From positions 1-64,000 of the forward strand of contig NZ_JAHQCW010000020.1 of NCBI RefSeq assembly GCF_019042275.1: a stretch of 64,000 nucleotides of DNA. The letters are read 5' to 3'. A model generated the notes under the pieces. It had not been told where the DNA came from, ran no database searches, and worked only from the letters and a program-made list of their open reading frames with translations. The first letter of the stretch is position 1, and every line of letters starts with the position of its first letter. The position numbers and the translations under genes were made by a program. This DNA is from Diplocloster agilis (GTDB lineage Bacteria > Bacillota > Clostridia > Lachnospirales > Lachnospiraceae). Positions 1 through 9,035 of the stretch are shown here, piece by piece.

Positions 1-200
1 CGGTTCAGAGGCTCTTGCCCGTCGGACGTGAAGTCCGCCGTGCATCCTGAATCCGGCTTTCCGATTTCACAAAGCGTATTCACAGCCGCCCTATACGCCC
101 CCAGGGAGATACAAAAGAACCCGGCCGCCCGGAGCGTCCCCGGATACCGCCCGCGGTTCCAAACCGTAAGCAGCGGACATACGAAGCCTCCAGGAAGAAC
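1..200. repeat. Family A palindromic element, right half only (copy A1)
   Basis: The first 200 bases match, almost base for base, the apical core and right arm of the complete palindrome at 17650-18058. They share the core motif TCTTGCCCGTCGGACGTGAA, the segment ATCCTGAATCCGGCTTTCC and the arm sequence after it. The matching left arm must lie upstream of the window. No convincing reading frame runs through it. It is the first of four family A copies in the window. Confidence 0.75.
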
Positions 201-350
201 GCTAAGCTAATGCGACAGCGCCTGGTGAATTGGCCCGGTTCCTGAATCTGCCGCCCGGATTTCACAAAGCAGCAGCCAGCCCTCCGCCCACCCAAGGACA
301 GGCGTCCGTCCCACCCGGTGTCCCCGGCCGGAAGCCACCATCCCGCCCCC
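201..350. repeat. Possible degraded family A fragment
   Basis: This stretch directly follows copy A1. It contains CCTGAATCTGCCGCCCGGAT followed by TTTCACAAAGCAGC, which resembles the CCTGAATCCGGC...GATTTCACAAAGC segment of the family A right arm, but it diverges soon after. I see no matching left arm. It is probably a decayed or rearranged copy; the assignment is tentative. Confidence 0.35.
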
Positions 351-670
351 CAGGGTTCTTCCCTGCCTGGTGATAACTGAGTTTTTATGTGTATGATTTT
401 GCGCTAATTGAAAGAACGGTATAGACCGTACACCGTAAAGAAAACTACATATTAAGAAATATTCAAGAGGAAGCCTTATCCTGAAATACATTGCAAATTA
501 AATCAGTGCTCATTTCGAAAAAAGAAGAGGTAAGCATACTCCACAGAACCAACGTATATCAACATTTCTTCTATAAAAAAGTAAACATATTCCTCAGATC
601 CAGTGAAAACCAACGCTTATTATTCAGGAAAGGAAAGAAACATAAGCGAACCCAAGGCAGCACCAAAGTA
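351..670. other. Intergenic region, no gene recognised
   Basis: This AT-rich stretch between the two palindromic repeats has one short open frame (491-751 +), but that frame lacks a convincing ribosome site and runs straight into the family B palindrome. I see no RNA gene, terminator or promoter that I would defend. Confidence 0.5.
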
Positions 671-953
671 GGAGGGGGCAGGAGCCAGGGAAGCGTCCGG
701 GGCGGGGGGACTGCGGGAACTGGGCGCGAATCGCTTGAGGCCGCGCCTTAGAACGGGTTACGCAGAAGAGGGCGAAACCTCGCAGGACCCGGGGCACTGT
801 TTGAGCCGCATTTTGGCGAGTTTGCCCCGGGTCCTGCTAATCAGAGGTTTCTCCCTCTTCGGAGTTACCCGTTCTTAGGCGTGGCCGAAGCGATTCGCGC
901 CCAGTTCCCGCAGTCCCCCCGCCCCGGACGCTTCCCTGACTCCTGCCCCCTCC
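671..953. repeat. Family B palindromic element (copy B1)
   Basis: This is a near-perfect inverted repeat of about 283 bp. The left arm begins GGAGGGGGCAGGA and the right arm ends TCCTGCCCCCTCC. The arms pair over most of their length and are interrupted at the same places as in copy B2 (25141-25429): CGCTTGAGGCC opposite GGCCGAAGCG, TTAGAACGGGTTACGCAG opposite GAGTTACCCGTTCTTA, and an apical loop CACTGTTTGAGCCG...TGGCGAGTTT. The outer arms differ entirely from B2, but each copy remains self-complementary. No reading frame of quality is present. I infer a structured non-coding RNA or a hairpin mobile element. Confidence 0.8.
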
Positions 954-1094
954 GGCCCTTAGGGCCCCTAGGCCCCCCTAAACCGCAAGTTCACAAAACT
1001 TTTAGAAAAATATAATGAGTGGTTTATTGACTTCCGGGGGTGGAGGGTATAAAGTTACCAAATAGAATAAGCGGTAGAGGAGATTGGTATTGAG

Positions 1095-1490
1095 ATGAAG
1101 GAGAAGTTTCAGAGATTTATGATGGGACGCTACGGAGCCGACGCGCTGGGGAAAATGATGATCGGGCTGGCGTTGGCGCTTTTGGTGCTCAGCCTGTTTT
1201 TCAGGAGAGGACCCTGGTATTTGCTGGCCCTGGTTGTTTTGATCCTTACGTACTTCCGCATGTTTTCCAGAAATGTGCAAAAGAGATATGCGGAAAATCA
1301 GTGGTACTTGAAGAAGATCGGGCCGGTGAAGGGCTGGTTCGCCCGGCAGAAATCTTATGCGGCGCAGAGAAAGACGCATCATATCTATACCTGCCCCAAC
1401 TGCAAACAGAAAATCCGGGTTCCCAAGGGGAAAGGGAAGATCAGTATCCGCTGTTCGAAGTGCGGCACGGAATTTATTAAGAGGAGCTAG
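1095..1490 (+). CDS. Zinc-ribbon membrane protein, hypothetical
   Basis: This is a 131-residue protein. Two hydrophobic segments (about residues 21-36 and 41-55) are joined by a short basic turn, so it is probably a membrane hairpin. A cytoplasmic tail ends in a zinc ribbon with C100-x2-C103 and C120-x2-C123. The start follows GAGGAG at moderate spacing. The gene ends two bases before the DUF5685 gene and so heads a three-gene operon with it and the J-domain gene. The zinc ribbon suggests binding to nucleic acid or protein; no specific function can be read. Upstream, TTGACT at 1027 and TATAAA at 1048 could form a promoter, but the 15-base spacer is short. Confidence 0.8.
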   Translation: MKEKFQRFMMGRYGADALGKMMIGLALALLVLSLFFRRGPWYLLALVVLILTYFRMFSRNVQKRYAENQWYLKKIGPVKGWFARQKSYAAQRKTHHIYTCPNCKQKIRVPKGKGKISIRCSKCGTEFIKRS

Positions 1491-1492
1491 GC

Positions 1493-2332
1493 ATGTTCGG
1501 ATATATTACCATTAATGCACCGGAATTAAAGATCAAGGATTATCAGACCTATCATAGTTTTTACTGCGGGATGTGCCGCAGTTTAAAGAAGAAGTACGGG
1601 CGGTTCGGACAGCTGGCCCTGAATTATGATCTGACGTTTTTGGCTATGCTGCATACGGGGTTATATGAACAGCCGGAAGAGGTGGACAAGCACTTCTGCG
1701 CGCTGCACCCGACCAGGAAGATGGAGGCCTGCAGGAATCTGGCGGTGGAATATGCCGCGGATATGACGATGCTGCTGGCCTATTTTCAGTATCTGGATCA
1801 CTGGGAGGATGACAGAAATGCGGCGTATCTGGCGGAGGCCGCTGTGCTGAGGAAGAAGGTCAGAAGACTGGCGGGCCAGTATCCCAGGCAGTTCCGGGCT
1901 GTGGTCTGTTATGTAAAAGAGTTAAGACTGGCGCAGCAAAAGGGCGAGTCGGATCTGGATGAGATCGCCGGGCTTACCGGCAATATGCTGGGAGAGATCT
2001 TCGTCATGCAGGAGGATGAATGGAGTGGCATTCTTCGAAAAACGGGGTTTTTCCTGGGCAAATTTATTTATCTGATGGATGCCTACGAGGATCTGGAAAA
2101 AGACGAGAAGCAGGGGAGTTATAACCCTCTTTCTTTCTGGAAAGAGAAAAAGCCGTTTGAAGAATGGAGTCGTTCGATCCTTACTTATATGATGGCGGAC
2201 TGCTGCAGGGAATTTGAGAAGCTTCCTATCCTGCTTCATGTAGACATCTTGAGAAATATCCTGTATTCTGGTGTATGGACGAAATTCGATCAGATCACGC
2301 AGAAGCGGACGAAGGAGGAGATCGGGGGATGA
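1493..2332 (+). CDS. DUF5685 family protein
   Basis: This 279-residue soluble protein opens with [13 protein letters not shown] and a [14 protein letters not shown] segment (C25 and C28), a pattern I recognise from the DUF5685 family common in Clostridia. The body is helix-rich, with many Tyr, Leu and charged residues, and has no signal peptide or membrane segment. It follows the zinc-ribbon gene by two bases and overlaps the J-domain gene by ATGA, so the three are almost certainly co-translated. The family is of unknown function. The operon suggests a role near the membrane with a DnaJ-type co-chaperone, which is inference only. Confidence 0.85.
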   Translation: MFGYITINAPELKIKDYQTYHSFYCGMCRSLKKKYGRFGQLALNYDLTFLAMLHTGLYEQPEEVDKHFCALHPTRKMEACRNLAVEYAADMTMLLAYFQYLDHWEDDRNAAYLAEAAVLRKKVRRLAGQYPRQFRAVVCYVKELRLAQQKGESDLDEIAGLTGNMLGEIFVMQEDEWSGILRKTGFFLGKFIYLMDAYEDLEKDEKQGSYNPLSFWKEKKPFEEWSRSILTYMMADCCREFEKLPILLHVDILRNILYSGVWTKFDQITQKRTKEEIGG

Positions 2333-2985
2333 ATCCATACGAGGTGCTGGGTGTCACACCGGCTGCTACGGATGAGGAGATCAAGAAAGCATACCGCAGA
2401 TTGAGCAGGAAATATCATCCGGATGCGAATATCGGGAAACCGGGAGAAAAAGAGGCCGAGGAGAAGTTTAAAGAAGTCCAGCAGGCCTATAATGCGATTA
2501 TAAAAGACCGGGAAAACGGTTATTCTTCTTATGGAAGCAATAACGGGGGCGGCTTTGGCGGCGGGTTCGGTAGTTTCTACGGAAACGGCGGTTTCAACAG
2601 GCAGCAGGGCGGCTATCAGGATACCGCTTCTGTGGAGATGCAGGCCGCAGCGAATTATATCAACTCCGGGCATTATAAAGAAGCGCTGAACGTGCTGGAG
2701 GGTATCCGCAGCCGGGATTCCAGATGGTATTATTACAGCGCCATTGCCAACTCTGGAATGGGAAATAATATACGCGCCATGGATATGGCCCGGCAGGCCG
2801 CGGCCATGGACCCGTCCAATCAGGAGTATCAGCTGCTGCTGCAGAGGCTGGAGGCTGGCGGAAGCTGGTATGGGACGATGGGAAAAGCCTATGGCGGGCA
2901 GCCGGCGGCAGGAATGAATAATCTGTGCTGCCAGCTTTTGCTTTGCAATATGCTTTGCAACTGCTGCTTTTGCAGACCCTATTAG
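2329..2985 (+). CDS. J-domain (DnaJ-like) protein with Cys-rich tail
   Basis: This is a 218-residue protein. Residues 1-65 form a J domain with the diagnostic HPD at 30-32, which stimulates the ATPase of DnaK-type chaperones. A Gly-rich linker follows (about 70-105), then a helical TPR-like region, then an odd tail holding six closely spaced cysteines and ending CFCRPY. The classical DnaJ zinc-finger and substrate domains are absent, so this is a specialised J-protein rather than DnaJ itself. The ATG overlaps the DUF5685 stop (ATGA). A longer in-frame extension to 2275 lies inside the previous gene and has no ribosome site. No terminator is evident before the palindrome at 3015. Confidence 0.85.
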   Translation: MNPYEVLGVTPAATDEEIKKAYRRLSRKYHPDANIGKPGEKEAEEKFKEVQQAYNAIIKDRENGYSSYGSNNGGGFGGGFGSFYGNGGFNRQQGGYQDTASVEMQAAANYINSGHYKEALNVLEGIRSRDSRWYYYSAIANSGMGNNIRAMDMARQAAAMDPSNQEYQLLLQRLEAGGSWYGTMGKAYGGQPAAGMNNLCCQLLLCNMLCNCCFCRPY

Positions 2986-3014
2986 AGGCATTCTATTGAA
3001 GGCCGTACCGGCAG

Positions 3015-3305
3015 CGGGAGGCCGGGATGCTCCGGACAGCCGGATTCATTTGCCTCCCTGGGAGCGCAGAGGGCTTACGTTTACATACGCTAAGTGGAAT
3101 CGAAAAGCCGGGTTCAGGAACCGAGCCTAGTCACCAGGAACACGTGATGTGTGCCCGGTGACTAGGCTCTTGCCCGTCGGAGGTGAAGTCCGCCGGACAT
3201 CCTGACCCCGGCTTTCCGATTCTACTAAGCGGGAGCTCAGCCGCCCTATGCGCTCCCGGGGAGACACAAAGGAATGGCTGGCCGGAGCATCCAGGCCCTG
3301 AGCAG
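3015..3305. repeat. Family A palindromic element (copy A2)
   Basis: This is an imperfect inverted repeat of about 290 bp. The left arm near 3015 (GCGGGAGGCCGGGATGCTCC) pairs with the right arm near 3280-3300. The core reads CACCAGGAACACGTGATGTG, then a CTCTTGCCCGTCGG segment and ATCCTGACC. Around the apex this copy forms a longer stem than the others, because CCTAGTCACC is fully complementary to GGTGACTAGG. The arms match copies A3 and A4 only in the inner part. Bases 3306-3543 after it are AT-rich and hold nothing I recognise beyond the leader of the next gene. Confidence 0.8.
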
Positions 3306-3543
3306 CGGGCATTTCCAAACCCGAGGAAGAACCGTGACGGCTTGTTCCTGTTTTTCTGATAAGTAGAAACAATATTACGAAAAATTCGTCAGGAAATTCC
3401 CCCCAAAGTACATTTTTATGGACGAAGGTGGGTTGACGCTTGTTCTTGAATTTCATATAATTAAATAAATTATTGTAAGATTAGAGTATTTTGGGCAGTG
3501 TGAACGGGAGCAGACGCAGTGCCGGGGGTAAAGGAGAATTACA

Positions 3544-4785
3544 ATGCAGGATAGTGAAGCAGCGCTGAAAGTGCAGATGTTGGGTGGGTTTAATGTTACA
3601 TATAAAGATAAAACCGTGTCTTTTGGAAGAAATAACATGGCGAAATCCATTCAGCTTTTTCAGATAATGATGATCAACATGGAGAAAGGCATAGGGAAAA
3701 GAACTCTGGTAGAGGCTCTGTACGGGCGGGATGAAGTGGAGAACGGCAACAGCAGTCTGAACAATACGATTTTCAGGCTGAGAAGGCAGCTGGAGACCGC
3801 GGGCCTGCCGGAAGACCCCTATATTGAGATCAAAAGCGGAGTGTGCACATGGAGTAAGAATATACCGGTGTGGATCGACGTGCTTGAATTCGAGGAGTTA
3901 GTGGAGAAGGCGGAAAAGACATCCGACCTGAACGAGAAGACTTCCTTATATATGCGGGCCTGCGCTCTATACCGCGGAGAGTTCCTGCCTATTATGATAG
4001 GAGAGGAATGGGCTACCGTAGCGAATGTTACGTATCAGGAAATGTATTTTAAATGTCTGCGGGAAGTCAGTGAACTTCTGAAACAGCAGCGGGAATATGA
4101 AAAAGTGTATCAGCTCTGTACAACTGCGGCGCAGATCTATCCCTTTGAGGAGTGGCAGATCTTAAGAATCGACAGCCTGATCGCCATGAACCGATACAAA
4201 GAGGCGATGGAGGTCTATGAGGAAGCCACGAAGATGTTTTTCGATGAGCTGGGTCTGACGCCGTCGAAGAAAATGCTGGAACGGTTCCAGGCGATGAGCG
4301 GCCATATTCAGCTGCCGGTGGGCAGCCTGACGGATATTAAGGAAGAGATTCAGGAAGATTGCCACGAGGAAGGCGCTTACTATTGTACTTTCCCAAGCTT
4401 TATTGACAATTACCGGCTGGTGAGCCGGATGATGGAGAGAAATGGCATTTCCTCTTTTCTGATGCTGTGTACTCTGACGGATTCAACCGGCAGGCCTCTG
4501 GAGAAGACGGAGAAAACCCGCGAGGTATCCGAACGTTTTCAGATGGCGGTGCGCAGATCCTTGAGACGGGGTGATCTGTATACAAGGTACAGTCCCTGCC
4601 AGTTTTTGCTTTTATTGTCCGGAACGAATCAGGAGAACTGTTCGGTCATTTCCCGGAGGATAGATAAAACCTTCAAGGAAGAGGGCGGAGGAAGGAATAA
4701 GATCCGATATCTGGTGACGTCTGTGGTAGATATGAAGGAACATGAAGCGGATAGGCTGAGTTTCAGCAATGTAACCTGGAATTAA
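3544..4785 (+). CDS. BTAD-domain (SARP-like) transcriptional regulator
   Basis: This 413-residue protein has an N-terminal winged helix of the OmpR/PhoB type (about residues 8-105, with SLNNTIFRLRRQLE as the recognition region). A bacterial transcriptional activator domain of helical repeats follows (about 110-250, DVLEFEELVEKAEK to FFDELGLTPS). The last 120 residues contain RRGDLYTRYSPCQFLLLLSG, which resembles a GGDEF-domain core in which the catalytic GGDEF is replaced by SPCQF. That domain is therefore probably a ligand-binding or structural relic. ATG follows AAAGGAG. It lies upstream of the VWA/TasA-like locus on the same strand and is the natural candidate for its activator, but a terminator at 4973 lies between them. 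Confidence 0.85.
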   Translation: MQDSEAALKVQMLGGFNVTYKDKTVSFGRNNMAKSIQLFQIMMINMEKGIGKRTLVEALYGRDEVENGNSSLNNTIFRLRRQLETAGLPEDPYIEIKSGVCTWSKNIPVWIDVLEFEELVEKAEKTSDLNEKTSLYMRACALYRGEFLPIMIGEEWATVANVTYQEMYFKCLREVSELLKQQREYEKVYQLCTTAAQIYPFEEWQILRIDSLIAMNRYKEAMEVYEEATKMFFDELGLTPSKKMLERFQAMSGHIQLPVGSLTDIKEEIQEDCHEEGAYYCTFPSFIDNYRLVSRMMERNGISSFLMLCTLTDSTGRPLEKTEKTREVSERFQMAVRRSLRRGDLYTRYSPCQFLLLLSGTNQENCSVISRRIDKTFKEEGGGRNKIRYLVTSVVDMKEHEADRLSFSNVTWN

Positions 4786-4924
4786 TGGGAGTGAAAGCGG
4801 GAAGAACCAGAAAAGGCCGGAAAAATCAGATTTAAACGTTGCCCGGGTTAGTGAAAGAGTTCAGGAAATAGTACATGTGATAGAATAGATCCGTAAGATA
4901 ATGGAATACTTTTAAATGTGATGG

Positions 4925-5003
4925 AATTGGGGAACCGGAGACGGTTTTACCTCCTGAGCAAGTATAGGTTGTGACCTGCATAGTTAGCTATGCAGGTCTT
5001 TTT
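4925..5003 (+). ncRNA. Candidate small structured RNA ending in a terminator
   Basis: A short hairpin with a GNRA-type loop (AACCG-GAGA-CGGTT, near 4932) is followed by ACCTCC...AGGT pairing and then by a strong terminator hairpin. No gene begins for another 340 bases, so this is either the 3' end of the regulator transcript or a separate small RNA. It does not match a riboswitch class that I can name. Confidence 0.3.
4973..5003 (+). terminator. Rho-independent terminator
   Basis: GACCTGCATAG pairs perfectly with CTATGCAGGTC around a 4-base loop and is followed directly by TTTTT. It separates the BTAD regulator from the surface-protein locus. A second perfect hairpin, AGTTCGCC-AAAT-GGCGAACT, lies at 5017-5036. 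The rest of the gap to 5342 shows nothing else certain. Confidence 0.75.
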
Positions 5004-5341
5004 AATATAATAGGAAAGTTCGCCAAATGGCGAACTATTGATAAAAAAACCACAAAATGCGGGCAAAGCAAACAGACAATACTGCGTATAGCTCTGGTTC
5101 TTATTGCGTTCCACAACCGCATTCTTATCAAACGGTTTTATGATTCTGTTCCGTTCCCTGCTCATGTCAAACCTCCCTGTGAATAGTTTTTCTTTTATTT
5201 TACTAAATTTGTGTTCCGGAAATCCCCTGGAAAAAATAATTTCGCAGTTGCTTATATTGGAACAAAAAATGTAATTCCGAAAGAGATAGCGAAATACTGT
5301 TTTTGATATATTGATTTCAGAAGTTGCTGGAGGCGGAAAGA

Positions 5342-5809
5342 ATGTGTAAATCTAAGATGAGTTATACGGCCCCCAATATTCTGAATCTTTGCATTGATGA
5401 TACCCGAAACGGTGAGGGAAGCGGAAGAATATATCATTGTTACACCAAAGAGCCGATCTTGTTTGAGAACGAGTATCAGATGATCAGACATATGGAACGC
5501 CTTTTTGAAAATATCAGTTATCCGCAGGCATCGACGAAAGACCGTTTATTTATAGAACGAAAGGATGCGGCGTTGGAGGAGGCGGTAAGAGTAATGGATC
5601 CAAACGAGATCACGAATAAAGGCGGAGAGAAAGGTACATTTATCGTACATGTGCAGTACCGCCAAAACGCGACCTGGCAAGGAGAAGTGGTCTGGGCTGA
5701 AAAGAAGATTACCAAGAGTTTCAGAAGTGCTTTAGAACTGTTAAAGCTGATCGATAGTGCATTGGAACAAACGGATACAGAGGAAGCAGAGAAGAGGAGG
5801 AAATTATGA
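5342..5809 (+). CDS. Hypothetical protein, first gene of the surface-fibre locus
   Basis: This is a 155-residue soluble protein with no signal peptide or membrane segment. I chose ATG at 5342 over an upstream TTG because GGAGG lies eight bases before it. I do not recognise the family. The C-terminal half contains GTFIVHVQYRQNATWQGEVVW and SFRSALELLKLIDSAL, a beta-then-helix pattern that could be a small ligand- or protein-binding domain. Its last four bases overlap the start of the VWA protein (ATGA), which ties it to that operon. A cytoplasmic regulatory or assembly role is possible but unproven. Confidence 0.75.
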   Translation: MCKSKMSYTAPNILNLCIDDTRNGEGSGRIYHCYTKEPILFENEYQMIRHMERLFENISYPQASTKDRLFIERKDAALEEAVRVMDPNEITNKGGEKGTFIVHVQYRQNATWQGEVVWAEKKITKSFRSALELLKLIDSALEQTDTEEAEKRRKL

Positions 5810-8800
5810 AGGATAAAAGATTTTTAACAGTGGTAGCGATTATCCTTTGCCTGACGTTGATATTGGGAAATGGTTTCCCTTCCCTGGCGAGCGATGAAAA
5901 GGGAGAAGGCGCACAGACAGAGGGACAGATTCCGGAACCTTCAGAGTCACCGGCAGGGAGCGAAGCGCCGGCGCCGGCATCGCTGCCGGTAGTGACGGAT
6001 ACGCCGGAACCTGGCCGGACGCCGGAGACAACGGAAGTGTCGAACGCCGGATCAGGGCCGGTGACACCGGAACCCACCCAAACACCGGAACCCACCCAAA
6101 CGCCGGAAGCGGACGGGGAGAACGGTACGGCGGATGGAACCCCGGCGGTTACCCCAAGTCCCACGCCGGACGCAGAAGAGAATCTTTTGGACGCAGAGCC
6201 AAGTCCTACTCCGTCAGCGCCTCCCGTAAGCCCTGACGTACAGGCAGACATCCCTTCGGCGGTGGAAGAGGAAGAGAATTTAAAAGGTTTTGAGGCCGGT
6301 TACATAGATGAAGACGTAAATATAGAAGTAACCGCGCTGCCGGGCGTATTGCCCGAAGACGCCGTCTTAAAGGTAGTGCCGATCATCCGGCAGGAGATAC
6401 CGGAAGAGACGGAGGCGGAAGAAAGAAGCAGGCTCGAGGACATAAATTCAAAATATGACCTGACAAAAGCTAAACTGGAAGAGTCGGCGGCGGAACAGGA
6501 AGACACGGTAATCGTGGGATTCAAAGCCTATGATATCAGCTTTTATATCACCGATGAAGAGACCGGGGAAGAAAGTAAGATCGAACCGACCGGCGACGTA
6601 TCCGTCAAAATGAATTTTATCACTCCCATTGTTCCGGAGGATACTGAAGAGACAGAAGACGGAGAAGCTCCGGAAAACCAGATTGCGCCGATGGCTCTTA
6701 CGGAAAATGAGGAGCTGCCGGAGATCCGGCCCGTGGTTAAGCATCTGAAGGAAGATGAAAACGCGGAAGACGGTATTTCACTGGTGGATATCACGGACCA
6801 GTCCGCGGTAGGAGTGGAAGACGGCGGTGCCATTACAGATGTGGCCTTTGTGTCCGACAGCTTTTCCGTATTCACGGCGGCCCTGATGGCTTCGGGTCCT
6901 CAGCTTGCGGCTGCCGGTGAAAGTAATTTTTCGAATCTGAGGTTCTATAACTATAAAGATTTAAATAACAGCGACAGAAAGCAAATCTCCGAATATTACG
7001 ACAGCAGCAGGCCTGCCCTGCGGCTCCAGCGGGACCAGACGCTTACGAACCTGGAAGAGATCGGAAACGCGCTGGTAACCGACGGGAACAAGGCGTTCGG
7101 AAACGGGCTGTATGGGCCATATGGCGAACTAAAGGCGGTAACTACCAAAAAAGGCGCCAAAGTTCAGCAGATCAGATACGTAAAGTCCGGCAAGAACTAT
7201 ACATTCCAGTACACTACGGACGGAAAGAACTGGTCGGACCTTTCGAATAAAGACGACGACCGCCTGTATTTCTACTTCCAGGTGTCTGACCGGATCGATA
7301 CCGGATCGGGGGACGAAAGGCCGCTGCCCGGCTATGAACCGGTGGAACACAATAAGCGGATCGATTATCTGGGAGACGGGAATCCGAATCCGGATACAAG
7401 GCTTGCCGATGAAGACAGCTATCGTCTGTACCTGGATATACTGGGTATTCCCAAACAGGAATCGGAACCGGTGGATGTAGTTCTGCTCCTGGACCGTTCC
7501 GCCAGTATGGTGAATAACAGGATGGAGGATGGCAGGACCAGACTGGAGCATCTGCAGGATGCCGCCAAAGCCGCGGTTAACACCTTTATGACGGAGGGCA
7601 GGAAGAATCCCAACCGCATGTCCATCATCACGTTCAGCAACGGCGCGAAGGAATATGTATCCTTTACCGAGACCAGCCTCCAGAACAAAGAGACGCTCTG
7701 TGAAATTATAGACGGAGAGTATAAAGGAAAAAATATCTGGGAGAACAAGTCGGGAACGAACTACCAGGCGGGACTGCAGGAAGCCAAAAGAATCATAGAC
7801 GGGGACCAAAGCGGACGTAAAAAATATGTAATCTTTGTTACGGATGGCCAGCCTACCTTCTATTATGGCCCTTCCGGCACCACGCTTCATGGGTCGGGAT
7901 CGAGTATTGATGACCAGACCGCATACTGGAGTAAGTACGCGGCGGCGCAGATTACCGGAATTTCAGGCTTTTATTCCGTGGGTATCGATGACAGCGGCTA
8001 TAAGACCTATCTGACCGAATTGGCGAACCTGGTCGGGGCGACCGAGAGAATGTACTTATCCGGCAATAACACGGCTCAGCTGGAAGAGACATTTGCAGCC
8101 ATCGTCAGCTCCATCACAAAGCAGATATCACATGTGTCCATCACCGATACGCTAAGCGATTATGTGGATTTTATAAAAACGACTGGCAGCAGTCCGCAGG
8201 CCACAAAAGACAGCATCGGGCTGGTGGTTACGAAGCAGGGGCCGGCAGATGCCCGGCCGGTAACGCTGGATTCAAGTATTTATAAATTAGAGATTAAAGG
8301 AAAGACCATAAAACTGATTTTTGATGAGGATTATTTCCTGGAGTCGGGAACCCGCTATACCATGTCCTTCAATGTAAAGCTGACGGATCTGGCTTATGAG
8401 ACACCCCTTAAGGACACGGGCGATCCGGACACGGATTATGACCGGAAAAATCCGGTCAGCAGCGGAAGGCTGGGACTGTACTCCAACACGACAGCGCAGA
8501 TCCATTACCGGGAAACGATTCGGACGGAACAGGGATATACTTACCAGAATATGACCGAGGATTACCAGAAGCCGGTAGTGGCGGCCAACGAAGGAAAGTT
8601 CCGTGTGCAGAAATACATCGACAATTACCGGGAAGATCTGGAGAATGACGAATTTATGATCCAGATCCTGGGACCGTCAGATAATCCGGTGAAAATGGGA
8701 GCGGTTCTGAAGGCCGTCAATGGTACGGGAACGGCAAGTCCGGTGATTAAGGTATCAAAGACAACCAAGTTCCAGATCACGGAGACAGTTCCGCAGGAAT

Positions 8801-9009
8801 ATGAGAAGAGCGATACCTATCTCGTCGTGAAGGATGCCGGGACCAACAAAGAAGTGACCGGCAGGATCAGCGGCGACGGCAGTTATGTAACGGTACAGCC
8901 GGGAGACGACCTGATCGTCGAGGTACACAATAGTTTCGAACACACAGGGTATTTCCACAATACAGACAGCGTGTTTAATATATTCAAAGCGTACAGAGGG
9001 AAAAGTTAA
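5806..9009 (+). CDS. Large secreted VWA-domain surface protein
   Basis: This is a 1067-residue protein. A signal peptide (about 1-29) is followed by a low-complexity Pro/Thr/Glu segment (about 35-155) with PEPTQT-type repeats, like a stalk. A conserved surface-protein region follows (about 160-360), then a von Willebrand A domain (about 550-770) whose metal site reads DRSAS near residue 564 and whose FVTDGQP lies near 680. The C-terminal part (about 770-1067) is beta-rich and contains one or more Cna/SpaA-like folds. There is no LPXTG signal and no C-terminal membrane helix. VWA proteins with such layouts serve as adhesive tips of Gram-positive fibres. The position at the head of the TasA-like genes fits a tip or fibre-associated adhesin; this is inference. 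Confidence 0.88.
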   Translation: MKDKRFLTVVAIILCLTLILGNGFPSLASDEKGEGAQTEGQIPEPSESPAGSEAPAPASLPVVTDTPEPGRTPETTEVSNAGSGPVTPEPTQTPEPTQTPEADGENGTADGTPAVTPSPTPDAEENLLDAEPSPTPSAPPVSPDVQADIPSAVEEEENLKGFEAGYIDEDVNIEVTALPGVLPEDAVLKVVPIIRQEIPEETEAEERSRLEDINSKYDLTKAKLEESAAEQEDTVIVGFKAYDISFYITDEETGEESKIEPTGDVSVKMNFITPIVPEDTEETEDGEAPENQIAPMALTENEELPEIRPVVKHLKEDENAEDGISLVDITDQSAVGVEDGGAITDVAFVSDSFSVFTAALMASGPQLAAAGESNFSNLRFYNYKDLNNSDRKQISEYYDSSRPALRLQRDQTLTNLEEIGNALVTDGNKAFGNGLYGPYGELKAVTTKKGAKVQQIRYVKSGKNYTFQYTTDGKNWSDLSNKDDDRLYFYFQVSDRIDTGSGDERPLPGYEPVEHNKRIDYLGDGNPNPDTRLADEDSYRLYLDILGIPKQESEPVDVVLLLDRSASMVNNRMEDGRTRLEHLQDAAKAAVNTFMTEGRKNPNRMSIITFSNGAKEYVSFTETSLQNKETLCEIIDGEYKGKNIWENKSGTNYQAGLQEAKRIIDGDQSGRKKYVIFVTDGQPTFYYGPSGTTLHGSGSSIDDQTAYWSKYAAAQITGISGFYSVGIDDSGYKTYLTELANLVGATERMYLSGNNTAQLEETFAAIVSSITKQISHVSITDTLSDYVDFIKTTGSSPQATKDSIGLVVTKQGPADARPVTLDSSIYKLEIKGKTIKLIFDEDYFLESGTRYTMSFNVKLTDLAYETPLKDTGDPDTDYDRKNPVSSGRLGLYSNTTAQIHYRETIRTEQGYTYQNMTEDYQKPVVAANEGKFRVQKYIDNYREDLENDEFMIQILGPSDNPVKMGAVLKAVNGTGTASPVIKVSKTTKFQITETVPQEYEKSDTYLVVKDAGTNKEVTGRISGDGSYVTVQPGDDLIVEVHNSFEHTGYFHNTDSVFNIFKAYRGKS

Positions 9010-9035
9010 AGATTTGGAAGGAGGAACTGTGGAAA

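Noticed and set aside
491-751. Plus-strand 86-codon frame
   Set aside because: It has no convincing ribosome site, ends inside the family B palindrome and has composition unlike neighbouring proteins.
4947-5165. Minus-strand 72-codon frame with a good GGGAGG ribosome site
   Set aside because: It runs through both hairpins of the terminator region and shows no recognisable domain; probably a chance frame or relic.
5721-6251. Gly/Ser/Val-rich minus-strand frame opposite the VWA stalk
   Set aside because: It is an antisense reading of the Pro/Thr repeat region; low complexity and no ribosome site.
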